Part shown: positions 25,961-34,989 of the stretch, one piece after another
Layout: each line of letters begins with the position of its first letter
How positions within the stretch are numbered: position 1 is the stretch's first letter
DNA from: Martinezella lusitana
GTDB taxonomy: Bacteria > Pseudomonadota > Alphaproteobacteria > Rhizobiales > Rhizobiaceae
DNA: 64,000 nt
Assembly: GCF_900094565.1 (NCBI RefSeq)
Contig: NZ_FMAF01000018.1
Location: 52,600-116,599, forward strand
Direction of reading: 5' to 3'
Program-made: the position numbers and the translations under genes
The notes under the pieces: model-generated
Told to the model about the DNA's origin: nothing
What the model saw: the letters and a program-made list of their open reading frames with translations, nothing else
Database searches by the model: none

Positions 25961-27238
25961 CTATTGAAAACGATCGAGGGTTTTGTAGTACATGCCGACG
26001 AGCGGCAGGAACCAGGGCTTGCCGAAATGCCCGGGAACGGCAGGCCATTCCAGCCCCTTGACCGGGTTGCGATCCGTCTTGCCCAGGATGGCGTCGGCTA
26101 TGATCATGCCCATATGCGTCGCCATCTGCGCCCCATGGCCTGAATAGCCCATCGCATACCACAACCCGTCGACGTAGCCGGCGCGCGGGAACCGATCCTT
26201 GGTCATATCCACCAGGCCGCCCCAGCAATAATCGATCTCGACCTTGGCGAGATGCGGAAAGATCTCGGCAAGGCTGGCTCGCAGGATTTCGCCGCTCTTG
26301 GCGTCCGACTGCTGATCGGAGGTCGCCGAGAACCTGGCCCTGCCGCCGAAGATGAGCCGGTTGTCTGGCGCAAGCCGGAAATAATTGCCGATATTGAGCG
26401 AGGTGACGCAGGTGCGGTCGCCCGGCATTGTCGCGGCAACCTCCGCCTCCGTCAGGGGTCGGGTGGCGATGATGAAACTGCCGACGGGCACGATCCGCCG
26501 GCGAAAATAGCCGAAGATCCCCGGGGTATAGGCGCCGGTCGCGAGCAGGACATTGTCAGCCGTAAGCTTGCCGCGCACCGTCGTCAACTCGTGCTTGTTG
26601 CCGTTGATTCGCCTGTCGATCACCGCCGCATTTTCATAGACCACCGCTCCATGGCGGACAGCCGCCTCTGCAAGCCCGACTGCGTAGCGCCCCATATGCA
26701 TCATGGCGCTCTTCTTCGACAGCATCGCGCCGTGAAACGAGGCCGATCCGATTTCGGCCTTCAGGTCGCTTGACGTCAGGAGTGCCGTATCCGGATCGAT
26801 CTCGCGGTGAACCGCCTCGAAATTTCTGGCGATACCTTCGAAATGAGCCGGCTTCGACGCGAGCTTGAGCTTGCCGGCGCGGCGGAAATTGCAGTCGATC
26901 GCCTCTTCCTTCACGATCCGCTCGACCGTATCGACAGCATCGTCGAAGGCTCGATAAAGCGCCTTGGCCCGCTCAACCCCGAGCTCCGCCTTGGCAGCAA
27001 TGAAGCTGTGAGCGATACCGTTGTTGAGATGACCACCATTGCGGCCGGAGGCGCCTGAACCGACCGTGTTCGCCTCCAGTACGACCACCTTGGCGCCGGC
27101 CTTGGCGAGCTGCCGTGCCGCGCCCAAGCCGGTAAAGCCGCCGCCGATCACCGCGACATCATAATGACCTTCGATCGGCGCTGCACTCTGGCCGGCAAAA
27201 CGCGGCGCGGTATCGTGCCAGTAGGACTTGAACTGCAT
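25961..27238 (-). CDS. FAD-dependent amine/amino-acid oxidoreductase (PuuB/DadA-like)
   Basis: A 425-residue DAO-family flavoenzyme. The FAD-binding loop is YDVAVIGGGFTGLGAARQLA, followed by VLEANTVGSGASGRNGGHLNNG, where the GASGRNGG word is typical of gamma-glutamylputrescine oxidase relatives. Later words are NVLLATGAYTPG, GNYFRLAPDNRLIFGGRARF and the C-terminal FAD contact YAMGYSGHGAQMATHMG. The opening SYWHDTAP is also found in PuuB-type proteins. It follows a haloacid-dehalogenase-like gene by 12 bases in the same transcript. Oxidative deamination of an amine is the expected role; the true substrate is unknown. Confidence 0.87.
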   Translation of the reverse strand: MQFKSYWHDTAPRFAGQSAAPIEGHYDVAVIGGGFTGLGAARQLAKAGAKVVVLEANTVGSGASGRNGGHLNNGIAHSFIAAKAELGVERAKALYRAFDDAVDTVERIVKEEAIDCNFRRAGKLKLASKPAHFEGIARNFEAVHREIDPDTALLTSSDLKAEIGSASFHGAMLSKKSAMMHMGRYAVGLAEAAVRHGAVVYENAAVIDRRINGNKHELTTVRGKLTADNVLLATGAYTPGIFGYFRRRIVPVGSFIIATRPLTEAEVAATMPGDRTCVTSLNIGNYFRLAPDNRLIFGGRARFSATSDQQSDAKSGEILRASLAEIFPHLAKVEIDYCWGGLVDMTKDRFPRAGYVDGLWYAMGYSGHGAQMATHMGMIIADAILGKTDRNPVKGLEWPAVPGHFGKPWFLPLVGMYYKTLDRFQ

Positions 27239-27250
27239 TGCCGTCTCCCG

Positions 27251-27919
27251 TCAGAGCCCGAGAACGCCGGGCAGGCCGGAAATGTCCTTGATCTCGGCGT
27301 ATTCATAATAAGGGTTTGCGGGCTCATGGCCACGATTGACCCAGACCTTGTGCTTGATGCCGAGATCATAAGCCGACATCAGATCGTAGCGGAAAGAGGA
27401 AGAGCAATGCATCACGTCCTCCGGATTGCAGCCAAGCATGTCGAACATGTATTCGAAGGCTTTGAAGCGCGGCTTGTAGGCATTGGCCTGCTGTGCCGTG
27501 AAAACTGCGTGGAACGGCGCGCCGAGCTTTTCGACATTGTGCATGATCTGCTCGTTCATGGCGTTCGACAGGATGACGAGCGGAATTTCCTTGGCGACCT
27601 TCGCAAGACCGGCCGGCACATCCGGATGCGGACCCCAGCTCGGAACGGTCTCGTAGATTGAGCGGGCATCTTCGGCGTGGAAGGCGACCCCGTTCCTGCG
27701 GCAGGTACGCTCGACGGCATTATGAATTACTTCATTATAAGGCTTCCAGTCACCGAGAATTTCGTCCAGCCGGTAGGCGGCGAAGTTCTTGATGAACCGC
27801 GCCATGCGCGGCTGATCGAGCTGCTCGCCATAGATCTTCTGGGCCGCCTCGGCCATCTGGAAGTTCGTAAGGGTGCCGTAGCAGTCGAAGGTAATGTATT
27901 TTGGCCGGAACGTCGTCAT
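27251..27919 (-). CDS. Haloacid dehalogenase type II-like HAD hydrolase (copy 1)
   Basis: This 222-residue HAD-superfamily protein carries motif I as ITFDCYGTLTNF (nucleophile Asp), motif II as VILSNAMN, the Lys of motif III in AYKPRFKAFEYM, and motif IV region MHCSSSFRYDLMSAYDLG. The FDxYGT form is that of L-2-haloacid dehalogenases, yet many relatives in rhizobial amine operons have no known halogenated substrate. The ATG at 27919 is chosen; a longer frame reaches 27970. It is transcribed ahead of the flavin oxidase. A related protein lies at 30698-31414. Confidence 0.83.
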   Translation of the reverse strand: MTTFRPKYITFDCYGTLTNFQMAEAAQKIYGEQLDQPRMARFIKNFAAYRLDEILGDWKPYNEVIHNAVERTCRRNGVAFHAEDARSIYETVPSWGPHPDVPAGLAKVAKEIPLVILSNAMNEQIMHNVEKLGAPFHAVFTAQQANAYKPRFKAFEYMFDMLGCNPEDVMHCSSSFRYDLMSAYDLGIKHKVWVNRGHEPANPYYEYAEIKDISGLPGVLGL

Positions 27920-28234
27920 GTCCTTGATCCCTTGCAGAATGCCGTGCTGGCGCTGATCTCGCCCCATCATAGGCAGCCTTTCCCCATCGGTTCACCGCAT
28001 TTACGCCGTCGGGAAGCAGAAAGTTCTGTATGCTTGTCCTGCTTTGGCAGAGAGTTGCGCGCCTGACGCCTCCAGGCACCGTCATCTCGCCCGGTCGCGC
28101 CGCGTTGCCGGCATAAGATGCGGCGGGCATGTCGACGGACGGTGAAAGATACCGCTGCGGCTTCGTCGTCAGGACGATCTTCTTTCCTTGTCGGTCTATC
28201 AAAGAGATAAAGCAACAGACGGGAGAAAAGGCCT
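27920..28234. other. Divergent promoter region between HAD and GNAT genes
   Basis: No gene is supported in these 315 bases. They should hold promoters for both flanking transcripts. I see no clear operator repeat or recognisable promoter boxes. Confidence 0.4.
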
Positions 28235-29074
28235 GTGCAGGCATCCGCGATCGACGTTCGCCCCCTCGACCAATCCCATCTCCCATCAGCCCTTGCCCTG
28301 TCGCGCCAGGCCAGGTGGCCGCACCGGCTCGAGGAGTGGCAAATGCTGCTCGAACTCAGCAGCGGCCTCGTGGCGATCGAAAATCAGAGAGTGGTCGCGA
28401 CGATCTTCGTCACGCCCCACGGCGCCGACGTAGCGACGATCAACATGGTCATTGTCGACGAGGCCATGCGCGGGCGCGGCATCGGTCGGCGCATCATGCA
28501 GGCTGCTCTTGAGATCGTCGGAACCCGCGAGTGCCGGCTCGTCGCAACCGCCGAAGGCCTTCCGCTTTATCAAAGTCTCGGCTTCGAGAGGACAGGCGAG
28601 ATCGCCCAGCATCAGGGGCCGTTGCGGGCCTGTATCGCGGCCGGGGCGGTCGATCGTGCGACGTCGGCCGACTTCGACCACATCGTCGCTCTCGATCGTC
28701 TCGCCTATGGCGCGGACCGCACGGCGCTGCTGCAGGCATTGTTCCACACCGGTCGTCTCGCCGTCTTGCGCAAGACCGACGGCCTGCGCGGATATGCGGC
28801 GTTACGCGCCTTCGGGCGCGGCGAGCTCTGCGGCCCGGTCGTCGCGGAAACGGCGGCGGATGCCCAGGATCTGCTGAGCTTCCTGTTTGCGGCCCGACCC
28901 GGTGTCTTCATGCGCGTCGATACCGGGGCAGAAACCGGCCTTGCTCCATTTTTGCTCGAACACGGCCTTGCCCATGTCGGTGGCGGCATTGCCATGCGCC
29001 GCGCCGCATCACCCGCTCCGTCAAACATTTCAAGCGTTCACACATTTGCCCTGGCGAGCCAAGCCCTGGGCTGA
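28235..29074 (+). CDS. Tandem GNAT-fold acetyltransferase-like protein (paralogue B)
   Basis: A 279-residue protein with two GNAT-like halves. In the first, the acetyl-CoA loop is intact: INMVIVDEAMRGRGIGRRIM (R-G-R-G-I-G), followed by LPLYQSLGFERTGEI. The second half has LDRLAYGADRTALLQALF and AFGRGELCGPVVA and ends FALASQALG, matching the gene at 16820-17719. The GTG start at 28235 has GGGAG about 9 bases upstream. The class III transaminase starts 11 bases after its stop, so the two are cotranscribed. It probably acylates an amine or amino acid of the same pathway (inference). Confidence 0.85.
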   Translation: MQASAIDVRPLDQSHLPSALALSRQARWPHRLEEWQMLLELSSGLVAIENQRVVATIFVTPHGADVATINMVIVDEAMRGRGIGRRIMQAALEIVGTRECRLVATAEGLPLYQSLGFERTGEIAQHQGPLRACIAAGAVDRATSADFDHIVALDRLAYGADRTALLQALFHTGRLAVLRKTDGLRGYAALRAFGRGELCGPVVAETAADAQDLLSFLFAARPGVFMRVDTGAETGLAPFLLEHGLAHVGGGIAMRRAASPAPSNISSVHTFALASQALG

Positions 29075-29085
29075 AGAGAGATATC

Positions 29086-30459
29086 ATGCTGAGCAATTCC
29101 CTTGTCGAACTCGATCGCGCTCACCTCGTCCATCCGGTCGCCTCCTATCGCGGCCACGAGCGAGCCGGTGTGCGGGTCCTGAAATCCGCCAAAGGCGCTA
29201 CCGTCACCGACGCGACGGGGCATCAGATGATCGACGGCTTCGCCGGTCTGTGGTGCGTCAACGCCGGATATGGCCATGAGAGCATCGTGGAGGCTGCCGC
29301 CCGCCAGATGCGCGAACTGCCCTATGCCACCGGCTATTTCAGCCTCGGCTCGGAGCCGGCCATCCGGCTTGCCGCCGAGCTGGCCGACCGTGCGCCGGGC
29401 GATCTCAACCACGTCTACTTCACGCTCGGAGGCTCGGATGCCATCGACAGCACGATCCGTTTCATCCGCTACTATTACCATTCGCTCGGCAAACCGGCGA
29501 AGGATCAGTTCATCTCGCTTGAGCAGGGCTATCATGGTTCCTCGACGGTGGGTGCCGGGCTAACGGCGCTGCCGATCTTCCATGCCGGTTTCGGTGTGCC
29601 GCTCGACTGGCAGCACAAGATTCCGACGCACTATGCCTATCGCAATCCCGTCGGCAGCGATCCGCAGGCGATCATCGCCGCCTCCGTCGCCGCGCTGCGC
29701 GCCAAGGTCGAGGAGATCGGCGCCGACCGGGCGGCAGCCTTCTATGTCGAGCCGATCCAGGGCTCCGGCGGCGTGCTCGTACCGCCGCCCGGCTGGATGA
29801 AGGCGATGCGTGACGTCTGCACCGAGCTCGACATCCTCTTCGTCGCCGATGAAGTGATCACCGGCTTCGGCCGCACCGGGCCGCTCTTTGCCTGCTCCGA
29901 TGAAGACATCGTCCCCGACCTGATGACAACAGCCAAGGGTCTTACCTCCGGCTATGTACCGATGGGCGCCGTCTTCCTGTCGGAGCGCGTTTACCAGACG
30001 ATCGCCGATGGTGCGGGGTCCGCGGCCATCGGCCATGGCTACACCTATTCCGCCCATCCCGTCAGCGCAGCGGTCGGCCTCGAAGTTCTGCGCCTCTATG
30101 AAAACGGCTTGCTGGAAAACGGCGTCAAGGCGGGCGCTCGCCTGATGGCCGGCCTGCACAAGCTGGCCGCGCATCCACTGGTCGGCGATGTACGCGGGCG
30201 CGGCATGCTGGCCGCCATCGAACTGGTCGTCGACAAGGAGCGCAAGACGCCGCTGCCCGCGGCCGCCGATCCCTCGCGCCGTATATTCGATCGTGCCTGG
30301 GACAATGGACTTGTCATCCGCGCCTTCGGCAACGGCGTGCTCGGCTATGCGCCGCCGCTCTGCTGCACCGATGCGGAAATCGACGCGATCATCGATCGTA
30401 CGCGCAGGACGCTCGATCAGACGCTGGAAGATCCGGACGTTCGCGCGGCTCTCGCTTGA
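29086..30459 (+). CDS. Class III PLP aminotransferase (omega-amino acid/diamine type)
   Basis: A 457-residue fold-type I transaminase. Landmarks are IDGFAGLWCVNAGYGHESI, YFTLGGSDAIDSTIRF, FISLEQGYHGSS, the PLP-contact Asp in LDILFVADEVITGFGRTG, and the Schiff-base Lys in LMTTAKGLTSGYVPMGA. The sequence resembles putrescine/beta-alanine:pyruvate transaminases (the W in GLWCVNAGYGH is typical). The ATG follows GAAGAGAG. It is coupled to the GNAT gene upstream and is followed, after 238 bases, by a HAD gene and the peptide-type importer. Transfer of a terminal amino group to pyruvate is the expected chemistry; the donor is unknown. Confidence 0.9.
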   Translation: MLSNSLVELDRAHLVHPVASYRGHERAGVRVLKSAKGATVTDATGHQMIDGFAGLWCVNAGYGHESIVEAAARQMRELPYATGYFSLGSEPAIRLAAELADRAPGDLNHVYFTLGGSDAIDSTIRFIRYYYHSLGKPAKDQFISLEQGYHGSSTVGAGLTALPIFHAGFGVPLDWQHKIPTHYAYRNPVGSDPQAIIAASVAALRAKVEEIGADRAAAFYVEPIQGSGGVLVPPPGWMKAMRDVCTELDILFVADEVITGFGRTGPLFACSDEDIVPDLMTTAKGLTSGYVPMGAVFLSERVYQTIADGAGSAAIGHGYTYSAHPVSAAVGLEVLRLYENGLLENGVKAGARLMAGLHKLAAHPLVGDVRGRGMLAAIELVVDKERKTPLPAAADPSRRIFDRAWDNGLVIRAFGNGVLGYAPPLCCTDAEIDAIIDRTRRTLDQTLEDPDVRAALA

Positions 30460-30697
30460 GCGCGGCGGCCGAAATACCGCTTTGCGCCCATATTCGCAAT
30501 TTTGTGCCGCCACAGCTCCGCCATTCGGAGACTCCGGCAGGCCTTAACTGCGAAACTGGACGTGCTGCCACCCTCAGAGCTTAAAAAACGCGGATTTTGA
30601 GGAGATAGAACAAAACAAGCGGCAAGATCGGAACAGCATTTTCTTCTGCATTCAGTCGCGCGATCGAAATTGATGGCGCTCATTCGAGGACAGATAC

Positions 30698-31414
30698 TTG
30701 GCCAAGAGCTTAGCGGATTTAAAATATTTCACCTTCGATGTCGTCGGAACGCTGATCGACTTCGAGGGCGGCATCAAGGAGTGTCTGGCTGGGATCGCTG
30801 AAGAGGCAGGTGTCTCCGTCGATGGCGAAGAGGCGTTGGCACTCTATCGCGCTGCGCGCTATTCCGGCGACGCCGGTCTTTTCCCCGATGATCTGGTCCG
30901 CGTCTATATGGTCATTGCGCCGAAGCTCGGCTTGCCTGCCGAAGTGAAATTCGGTGAACGGCTGCGCGATTCCGCTGGCAATTGGAAAGGCTTTGCCGAC
31001 AGTGCCGATGCGCTCCGCCGTCTGTCCAAGCGCTATCGGCTGATTGCCATGACGAATGCCCGCCGCTGGGCCTTCGAACATTTCTCCAAGGAACTCGGCA
31101 ATCCGTTCTATGCGGCATTCACCGCTGATGACACCGGCACGGAAAAACCCGATCCGGCCTTCTTCGAGCAGGTCTTCGCCTTCGTCGGCAAGGAAGGCGC
31201 ATCGAAGGACGACATTCTGCACGTCGCCCAGAGCCAGTATCACGATATCGGCATATCCCGCCAACTCGGCATGACCAATTGCTGGATCGAGCGACGCCAT
31301 GCCCAGAAGGGCTATGGCGGCACCATCGAACCTCAGGAATTCACAAAGCCCGATTATCATTTCACCTCCATGGCAGGACTTGCCGAAGCAGCGGAGGCAA
31401 GCAAGGCCGCCTGA
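30698..31414 (+). CDS. Haloacid dehalogenase type II-like HAD hydrolase (copy 2)
   Basis: This 238-residue HAD protein has motif I FTFDVVGTLIDF, motif II IAMTNARRW and a motif III Lys in EKPDPAFFEQVF. In place of the usual FDxYGT it reads FDVVGT. The frame gives no ATG at the conserved N-terminus; a TTG at 30698 with GAGGA 7 bases upstream is the likely start. It precedes the importer operon by 72 bases in the same direction. It is distantly related to the protein at 27251-27919. The natural substrate is not known. Confidence 0.82.
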   Translation: MAKSLADLKYFTFDVVGTLIDFEGGIKECLAGIAEEAGVSVDGEEALALYRAARYSGDAGLFPDDLVRVYMVIAPKLGLPAEVKFGERLRDSAGNWKGFADSADALRRLSKRYRLIAMTNARRWAFEHFSKELGNPFYAAFTADDTGTEKPDPAFFEQVFAFVGKEGASKDDILHVAQSQYHDIGISRQLGMTNCWIERRHAQKGYGGTIEPQEFTKPDYHFTSMAGLAEAAEASKAA

Positions 31415-31486
31415 CGGAGTAACGACCCGATACTGAGCCCGCCAAAGACGGGACGACAACTCAACTTCAACAAAAAGGGGAACGCA

Positions 31487-33097
31487 ATGAACGACAAGAT
31501 CACGAATTGGACCAGCGCAGACGATGCCATGGTCGAAAATGCCATCCGCCGTGGCGCAACTCGCCGCGATCTCCTGCAAATGCTGCTCGCGGGCGGCATC
31601 GCCGCTGCGGCCGGCGGGGCGATCTTCGGTCGAACCTCCGCCGCCTTCGCAGCAACCCCGGTCTCGGGCGGTTCGCTGAAGGCGGCCGGCTGGTCGTCCT
31701 CGACCGCCGACACGCTCGATCCGGCCAAGGCATCGCTGTCGACGGATTACGTCCGCTGTTGTGCCTTCTACAATCGCCTCTCCTTCCTCGACAAGAACGG
31801 CGTCACGCAGATGGAACTCGCCGAAAGCATCGAAAGCGCCGATGCCAAGGTCTGGACCGTCAAGCTGCGCAAGGGCGTGACCTTCCACAGCGGCAAGACC
31901 CTGTCTTCGGCCGACGTCGTCTATTCGCTGAAGCGCCATCTCGATCCGGCCGTCGGCTCGAAGGTCAATGCCATCGCCAAGCAGATGACAGGCTTCAAGG
32001 CTGTCGATCCGCTGACCGTCGAGATCACGCTCGTCAATCCGAATGCCGACCTCCCGACAATCCTTGCCATCCATCACTTCATGATCATTGCCGACGGCAC
32101 GACGGATTTCAGCAAGGCCAATGGCACGGGCGCTTTCGTCTGCGAGACTTTCCAGCCAGGCGTCCGCTCCGTCGCCGTCAAGAACAAGAACTACTGGAAG
32201 CAAGGCGGCCCGCACCTCGATTCCTTCGAGTTCTTCGGGATCGAGGACGATTCCGCGCGCGTCAACGCACTCATGTCGGGCGACATCCAGCTTGCCGCTT
32301 CCATCAACCCGCGCTCCATGCGGCTCCTGGACGGCCAAACGGGCGTGACGTTGTCGAAGACCACCTCCGGCAACTACACCGACCTCAACATGCGCCTCGA
32401 CATGAACCCGGGCAGCAACAAGGACTTCGTTACCGGCGTCAAATATCTGCTGAACCGCGAAGCGATCCAGAAGTCGGCCTTGCGCGGCCTCGCAGAAATC
32501 GGCAATGACCAGCCCGTGCCCCCATCCAGCATCTATCACAATGCCGATCTGAAGCCGAAGGCCTTCGATCCTGAAAAGGCGAAGTTCCACTTCCAGAAGT
32601 CGGGCCTCTTCGGCCAGTCTATCCCCGTCGTCGCCTCCGACGCCGCAACCTCTTCCATCGACATGGCGATGGTGTTGCAGCAGGCCGGCGCGGATATCGG
32701 CATGAAGTTCGATGTTCAGCGTGTGCCCTCCGACGGATACTGGTCGAACTACTGGCTGAAGGCGCCGATGCATTTCGGCAATATCAATCCGCGTCCGACA
32801 CCGGATATCCTGTTCTCCCTGCTCTATTCCTCCGATGCTCCGTGGAACGAGAGCCAGTACAAGTCCGCCAAGTTCGATAGCATGCTCATTGAGGCGCGCG
32901 GCTCGCTTGACCAGGCCAAGCGCAAGGCGATCTATGGCGAAATGCAGGTGATGATTGCCGAAGATGCGGGCACCGCTATCCCGGCATATATCTCCAACGT
33001 CGACGCGATCTCCTCGAAGCTGCATGGGCTGGAAGCCAATCCGCTCGGCGGCATGATGGGTTACGCCTTTGCGGAATATGTCTGGCTCGATGCCTGA
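31487..33097 (+). CDS. Oligopeptide-type ABC transporter substrate-binding protein (family 5)
   Basis: A 536-residue periplasmic binding protein. A Tat-type signal is suggested by the twin Arg at 26-27 (ATRRDLLQMLLAGG) and the hydrophobic run ending RTSAAFA. The family 5 signature is visible as AESIESADAKVWTVKLRKGV and FHSGKTLSSADVVYSLKRHL. The ATG has an AAAAAGGGGAACGCA ribosome site. It is the first of four importer genes. Family 5 proteins bind peptides, opines, nickel chelates or amino-acid derivatives; the neighbouring oxidases and transaminase suggest an amino compound (inference). Confidence 0.92.
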   Translation: MNDKITNWTSADDAMVENAIRRGATRRDLLQMLLAGGIAAAAGGAIFGRTSAAFAATPVSGGSLKAAGWSSSTADTLDPAKASLSTDYVRCCAFYNRLSFLDKNGVTQMELAESIESADAKVWTVKLRKGVTFHSGKTLSSADVVYSLKRHLDPAVGSKVNAIAKQMTGFKAVDPLTVEITLVNPNADLPTILAIHHFMIIADGTTDFSKANGTGAFVCETFQPGVRSVAVKNKNYWKQGGPHLDSFEFFGIEDDSARVNALMSGDIQLAASINPRSMRLLDGQTGVTLSKTTSGNYTDLNMRLDMNPGSNKDFVTGVKYLLNREAIQKSALRGLAEIGNDQPVPPSSIYHNADLKPKAFDPEKAKFHFQKSGLFGQSIPVVASDAATSSIDMAMVLQQAGADIGMKFDVQRVPSDGYWSNYWLKAPMHFGNINPRPTPDILFSLLYSSDAPWNESQYKSAKFDSMLIEARGSLDQAKRKAIYGEMQVMIAEDAGTAIPAYISNVDAISSKLHGLEANPLGGMMGYAFAEYVWLDA

Positions 33098-33193
33098 TCC
33101 CTGCCTTCGTACCCGGCCGGTGGTGCTTCGGCGCCGCTTGTCGGGTACAATGCCGGGAAACTGGCACATCCGCTCTCGCGATGGGGATCCGTC

Positions 33194-34144
33194 ATGAACC
33201 GCCACGTTCTTTATCTCGTGTTCGGCCGTGTGCTCGTGGCCCTCGTCACGCTGCTCATCGTCTCGTTCACGGTGTTTGCGGCGACATCGATGCTACCGGG
33301 CGACGTTGCGCAGATCCTGCTCGGCCAGGCTGCCACTCCTGAAGCAGTCGCCGGGCTTCGCGCCGCCATGCATCTGAACGATCCGGCCATCCTGCGTTTC
33401 GTCCGCTGGCTTGCTGGCCTCGCCACCGGCGATCTCGGCATTTCCTATGCCAACAACATGCCGATCGCCGATCTGATCGGCTCGCGGCTTGGAAACTCCT
33501 TGAAACTGGCGGCGGCGACCACGCTGTTTTCCGTGCCGATCGCGCTCACCCTCGGCATTACGGCGGCGATGCTGCGCGGCTCGCTCTACGACCGCATCGT
33601 CACCATCATTTCGATCGGCGTCATCTCCGTGCCGGAATTCATGGTCGCCACCTCGGCCGTATTGATCTTCGCCGTCTATCTCAAATGGCTGCCGGCACTT
33701 GCCTTCGCCAACGAGATCCATTCCTTCGGGCAGATGCTGCGCGTCTTCGCGATGCCCGTCATCACGTTGAGTTTCGTCATATCGGCTCAGATGATCCGCA
33801 TGACGCGTGCCGCCGTCATCGAGACGCTGAACACGCCCTATGTCGAAATGGCGCTGCTGAAGGGGGCGTCGCGCCGGCGCATGGTGCTGAAACATGCCTT
33901 GCCGAATGCACTGGGACCGATCGTCAACGCGGTGGCGCTGTCGCTCTCCTATCTGCTGGGCGGCGTCATCATCGTTGAAACCATCTTCAACTATCCGGGC
34001 ATCGCCAAGCTGATGGTCGATGCCGTCGCCACGCGCGACCTGCCGCTGATCCAGACCTGCGCGATGATCTTCTGCGTGGTCTATCTCCTGTTGATCACCA
34101 TCGCCGACATCATCGCCATCATGTCCAATCCGAGGTTGCGCTGA
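33194..34144 (+). CDS. Oligopeptide-type ABC transporter permease (DppB-like)
   Basis: A 316-residue inner-membrane protein with about six helices. The N-terminal helix is VLVALVTLLIVSFTVFAATSMLPGD, where the late word ATSMLPGD is typical of DppB/OppB. The EAA loop appears as TPYVEMALLKGASRRRMVLKHALPN (key words MALLKGAS and HALPNALGPIVN). It ends VYLLLITIADIIAIMSNPRLR as the family does. It follows the binding protein by 96 bases and its stop is 2 bases before the next permease start. Confidence 0.93.
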   Translation: MNRHVLYLVFGRVLVALVTLLIVSFTVFAATSMLPGDVAQILLGQAATPEAVAGLRAAMHLNDPAILRFVRWLAGLATGDLGISYANNMPIADLIGSRLGNSLKLAAATTLFSVPIALTLGITAAMLRGSLYDRIVTIISIGVISVPEFMVATSAVLIFAVYLKWLPALAFANEIHSFGQMLRVFAMPVITLSFVISAQMIRMTRAAVIETLNTPYVEMALLKGASRRRMVLKHALPNALGPIVNAVALSLSYLLGGVIIVETIFNYPGIAKLMVDAVATRDLPLIQTCAMIFCVVYLLLITIADIIAIMSNPRLR

Positions 34145-34146
34145 TC

Positions 34147-34989
34147 ATGGCCCTTACCGCCTTCACTCCCCGCAAGCTCGGCTTTCGCTTCAACATCGTC
34201 GGCATGCTCGGCTTTGCAGTCATTCTGCTATGGGCATTGGTGGCGATCTTTGCACCGCTGATCATCCCCTATTCGATCGGCGATATCGTCGACTTCGATT
34301 ATTTCGGACCGATATCGGCCAAGTTCTGGCTCGGAACGGATTATCTCGGCCGGGATATCCTGTCGCGTATTCTCATGGGTGCGCGCTACACGGTGGGCAT
34401 CTCGCTCGCCGCCGTTTGCGTCTCCTGCGTCTCCGGCGTCGCGCTCGGCATGATCGCGGCCGTCACCGGCGGCTGGTTCGACAGCGTGCTCAGCCGCTTT
34501 CTCGATGCTTTGAATTCGATCCCGAGCAAGCTGTTCGGCCTGGTCGTCGTGGCTGGTGTCGGCTCCTCGATCCCGGTACTGATCCTGACGCTCGCCGTCA
34601 TCTACACGCCAGGCGCCTATCGCTTTGCCCGCGCGCTGTCCGTCAACATCAACACCATGGATTTCATCACGGTAGCCCGCGCGCGCGGCGAAGGCACGCT
34701 CTATCTCATTCGTTCCGAAATCCTGCCGAATATTCTGGGGCCGGTCATGGCCGATCTCGGCCTGCGCTTCGTGTTCATCGTGCTGCTCCTGTCCGGCCTC
34801 TCCTTCCTCGGCCTCGGTGTGCAGCCGCCCAATGCCGATTGGGGTGCGCTGGTGCGTGAAAACATCGGCGGCCTGCCCTTCGGCGCGCCTGCGGTGATCT
34901 TTCCGAGCATCGCGATCGCCAGCCTGACGATCAGCGTCAACCTGCTGATCGACAACCTTCCTCAGAAGATCCGGGACCGGAGCAATTGA
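34147..34989 (+). CDS. Oligopeptide-type ABC transporter permease (DppC-like)
   Basis: This 280-residue inner-membrane permease has an N-terminal helix (FNIVGMLGFAVILLWALVAIF), the family word FWLGTDYLGRDILSRILMGAR, and an EAA loop MDFITVARARGEGTLYLIRSEILPN (key words ARARGEGT and EILPNILGP). Its C-terminus contains GVQPPNADWGALVREN and ISVNLLIDNLPQKIRDR. These are DppC/OppC hallmarks. The stop overlaps the ATPase start by one base, so translation is coupled. Confidence 0.93.
   Translation: MALTAFTPRKLGFRFNIVGMLGFAVILLWALVAIFAPLIIPYSIGDIVDFDYFGPISAKFWLGTDYLGRDILSRILMGARYTVGISLAAVCVSCVSGVALGMIAAVTGGWFDSVLSRFLDALNSIPSKLFGLVVVAGVGSSIPVLILTLAVIYTPGAYRFARALSVNINTMDFITVARARGEGTLYLIRSEILPNILGPVMADLGLRFVFIVLLLSGLSFLGLGVQPPNADWGALVRENIGGLPFGAPAVIFPSIAIASLTISVNLLIDNLPQKIRDRSN

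Noticed and set aside
30719..33205. 828-residue minus-strand open frame
   Set aside because: It lies antisense to the HAD gene and importer binding protein, which have clear family motifs; long antisense frames are common at high GC.
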